17,952 bases of DNA from Capsulimonas sp. (GTDB lineage Bacteria; Armatimonadota; Armatimonadia; Armatimonadales; Capsulimonadaceae). The notes below the pieces were generated by a model. It was not told the DNA's origin and searched no databases. It was given only the letters and a program-made list of their open reading frames with translations. The DNA is taken from positions 1 through 17,952 of the forward strand of contig JAOQAA010000635.1 of assembly GCA_025963815.1 (NCBI GenBank), written 5' to 3'. Numbering within the stretch: the first letter of the stretch is position 1; the number at the start of each line of letters is the position of its first letter. The position numbers and the translations under genes are program-made. This document shows positions 16,456 through 17,952 of this stretch, one piece after another.

Positions 16456-17211
16456 ATGTTACCAATCGATCTGTCCGGAAAGAACGCTTTGATCACCGGC
16501 GGCACGCGCGGGATCGGCCGCGCCATCTCACAGATACTTGCTTCCGCAGGCGCATCCACGCTTGCGCTTTATCGCTCCGATGAAGCCGCCGCTGAAGAAT
16601 CGCTCGCTGTCCGTAAGGGGGCTGGCCCAAATGCGACACATGCAAATATTCTCTGTGATATCTCGAAAGAGACAGAAATTGCGAGTCTTTCCGGACCTAT
16701 TCGGGATATAATGAGCAATCGGATCGATTTTCTCGTTTTGAGCGCCGGAATCGGTTCGCGAGGTGCTTGGAATGAGACGTCCATGGATGATTGGCGGGGG
16801 CTGATCGATACCAACCTTACCAGTGCTGTGCTGCTGACCCGCCTGGTAATGCCGCTCATGCCCTCCGGGGGATCAATCGTCTCTATTGCGAGCGGCGCAG
16901 GACATGAAGGCCTGCCCGGGACGGCGCTCTACGGCGCATCCAAGGCGGGCTTGATCCTTTTCACGCAATCGCTGGCGCAGGAAGTCGGGCCACAGGGGAT
17001 TCGGGCAAACGTTGTCTCGCCCGGGTTCACGGAGACGAACTTTTCGGGCAAAACGCCCAGCGAAGAAACCAAGGCGCGCGTGGCGTCGAACACAGCGTTG
17101 CGTCGAACAGGGAAACCAGATGATGTCGCCGGCGTGGTTTTGTTCTTGTGCAGTGAGTTGTCGTCATTTGTGACAGCACAGGCAATTCGGGTCAATGGGG
17201 GGATTGTTTAG
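16456..17211 (+). CDS. Short-chain dehydrogenase/reductase (classical SDR)
   Basis: A 251-residue NAD(P)-dependent oxidoreductase with a Rossmann fold. The cofactor motif is TGGTRGIG (14-21). The usual NNAG is replaced by LSAG (95-98), an uncommon serine in place of asparagine. The active site has N120, S146, and Y159/K163 in YGASKAG. PGFTETNF and an RTGKPDDVAGVVLFLCSELSSFVTAQ-like C-terminus follow, typical of FabG-like SDRs. I chose the ATG at 16456 because AGGAG lies eight bases upstream and the protein begins normally there; the frame is open further upstream only as a shadow of the phosphofructokinase gene. It stands alone between a terminator and an inverted-repeat element. The substrate cannot be told from sequence. 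Confidence 0.93.
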   Translation: MLPIDLSGKNALITGGTRGIGRAISQILASAGASTLALYRSDEAAAEESLAVRKGAGPNATHANILCDISKETEIASLSGPIRDIMSNRIDFLVLSAGIGSRGAWNETSMDDWRGLIDTNLTSAVLLTRLVMPLMPSGGSIVSIASGAGHEGLPGTALYGASKAGLILFTQSLAQEVGPQGIRANVVSPGFTETNFSGKTPSEETKARVASNTALRRTGKPDDVAGVVLFLCSELSSFVTAQAIRVNGGIV

Positions 17212-17217
17212 GAGTAG

Positions 17218-17387
17218 GCCCTCACCCTCGTTCCCTCTCCCGGAGGAGAGGGATGTCCAAAGGTCGATGCCAAAACGTGTTTCACGAACGATTATCAAGA
17301 TCAAAAATGAGCATTGGCGCGAAGCAACGTTCGGATATCAAATATTGGACATCCCTCTCCTCCGGGAGAGGGAACGAGGGTGAGGGC
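17218..17387. repeat. Perfect 43-bp inverted repeat pair, REPIN-like element
   Basis: Positions 17218-17260 and 17345-17387 are exact reverse complements over 43 bases, separated by an 84-bp AT-richer spacer. Each arm starts GCCCTCACCCTCG and contains its own small palindrome (CCCTCTCC, loop CGGA, GGAGAGGG). This CCCTCACCC...CTCTCCC...GGAGAGGG layout resembles repeats scattered in many bacterial genomes, which give rise to spurious PSP-GEG type peptides. Two inverted copies around a spacer is the form of a REP doublet or REPIN, a non-autonomous element thought to be moved by RAYT transposases. It fills nearly the whole gap between two convergent genes: it begins six bases after the SDR stop and touches the amidohydrolase stop. 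No transposase or clear target duplication is visible. Confidence 0.88.
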
Positions 17388-17952
17388 TCAAAGAGCCAGC
17401 AGCCGCATGGCGTTGTCGCAGCTGACGATGACGAATTCGGCGTCGTTTAGCGCCCAGCGGGCGTTTTTGATGGCGCGGGCCTGGGAGAAGAGCGGGAAGT
17501 CGGAGCCGAGCAGCAGGCGCTCTGGGCCGAGCTTGTCGCAGAGACGCCGGATGAGACGCGGGGGCTGCCAGCTGGTCTCAAGATAGAGGTTCGGGTGGTT
17601 CAGGGCGGCGCGCAGGGCGGCGCGGGGCGCGTCCCAGCCGCTATGGCCGCAGACGAAATTGATGTCCGGGAATTTGTCCAGCAGTTTCGGGAGCGCTTTT
17701 TCCCAGGGCGTGTCCGACGGACGGTAGATCGGGAAGTTGCCTGTGTGCAGGTAAACGGGAAGGGCGCGGCGCGGCGATTCCGACAATTGCCCCATCATGG
17801 CGAATAACTTGGGGGAATCGATGGGAAGTTCCTGAAGGTCGCTGTGGAACTTGATCCCGGCAATCGGCAGTTCCAAGAGATGGGCGAACTTATCCTGGTA
17901 GTCCGGCAGGCTGTTATCTACCGAACCGAAGGGAATGAGCAGGCCATGGACA
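17388..17952 (-). CDS. Amidohydrolase-2 family metal-dependent hydrolase (5' end missing)
   Basis: The last 187 or so residues of a TIM-barrel amidohydrolase; the frame stays open to the window edge, so the N-terminus with its usual HxH metal site lies outside. Visible motifs are AGIKFHSDLQ, PVYLHTGNF (barrel-strand histidine), FVCGHSGWDAP (second histidine), LYLETSW and LLLGSDFPLF, where the aspartate of GSDFP is the expected catalytic or metal residue. A TTG at 17876 could be read as a start but would cut through the barrel, so the gene is treated as continuing. It converges with the SDR gene. The stop (17388-17390) abuts the inverted-repeat element. The family includes hydrolases and decarboxylases; the substrate is unknown. 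Confidence 0.87.
   Translation of the reverse strand, partial: VHGLLIPFGSVDNSLPDYQDKFAHLLELPIAGIKFHSDLQELPIDSPKLFAMMGQLSESPRRALPVYLHTGNFPIYRPSDTPWEKALPKLLDKFPDINFVCGHSGWDAPRAALRAALNHPNLYLETSWQPPRLIRRLCDKLGPERLLLGSDFPLFSQARAIKNARWALNDAEFVIVSCDNAMRLLAL

Noticed and set aside
17195..17586. Short open frames across the inverted repeat encoding PSPSFPLPEE or PSPPGEGTRVRA-like peptides
   Set aside because: These are typical spurious products of this kind of GC-rich repeat and have no independent support.

Overview
The window is 18 kb of bacterial chromosome. It is moderately GC-rich, densely coding and mostly housekeeping in character. I see no phage genes, transposase or CRISPR array. My best guess for the host is a deep-branching lineage such as Armatimonadota. 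The basis is the mix of traits: a fused IspDF enzyme downstream of a YacL-type PIN/TRAM gene, a short atpGDC cluster, an actinobacterial-style phosphofructokinase with pyrophosphate-type residues, DUF4129/DUF4350/MoxR genes, and several TTG starts. No rRNA or other marker fixes the taxon, so this is inference.

Left part (1-2345). Bases 1-212 hold nothing I can support. Two minus-strand genes follow, which read from right to left as an exported beta-carbonic anhydrase (1116-1793) and a secreted protein with a calcium-loop-like motif (213-1055). Next is a compact minus-strand tRNA unit, tRNA-Leu(UAG) then tRNA-Gly(GCC), with a near-consensus promoter at one end and a strong intrinsic terminator at the other.

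Centre-left (2346-8671). All genes are on the plus strand: grpE with a long acidic N-terminus, a polytopic membrane protein, a DUF4129 protein, a DUF4350 protein, a MoxR AAA+ ATPase and, after a terminator, a transglutaminase-like protease-fold protein. The membrane, DUF4129, DUF4350 and MoxR genes overlap or nearly touch and look like one operon. They form a MoxR-type membrane/envelope module without the usual DUF58 (VWA-like) partner. A bidirectional terminator closes the block.

Middle (8689-12233). A small minus-strand membrane protein with its own near-consensus promoter faces away from atpG. The AT-rich gap between them carries back-to-back promoters and a CRP/FNR-like palindrome next to the atpG -35 box. 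atpG-atpD-atpC encode the gamma, beta and epsilon subunits of F1 without atpA upstream, so the ATP synthase genes are split.

Right part (12334-17952). The plus-strand genes are yacL (membrane PIN/TRAM), fused ispDF (MEP isoprenoid pathway) overlapping yacL by 59 bp, long-form hpf (ribosome hibernation) and a phosphofructokinase. After a strong terminator comes an SDR oxidoreductase. The gap between the SDR gene and a convergent amidohydrolase gene (cut by the window end) is filled almost entirely by a perfect 43-bp inverted repeat around an 84-bp spacer, a REPIN-like element. This is the most unusual non-coding structure in the window.
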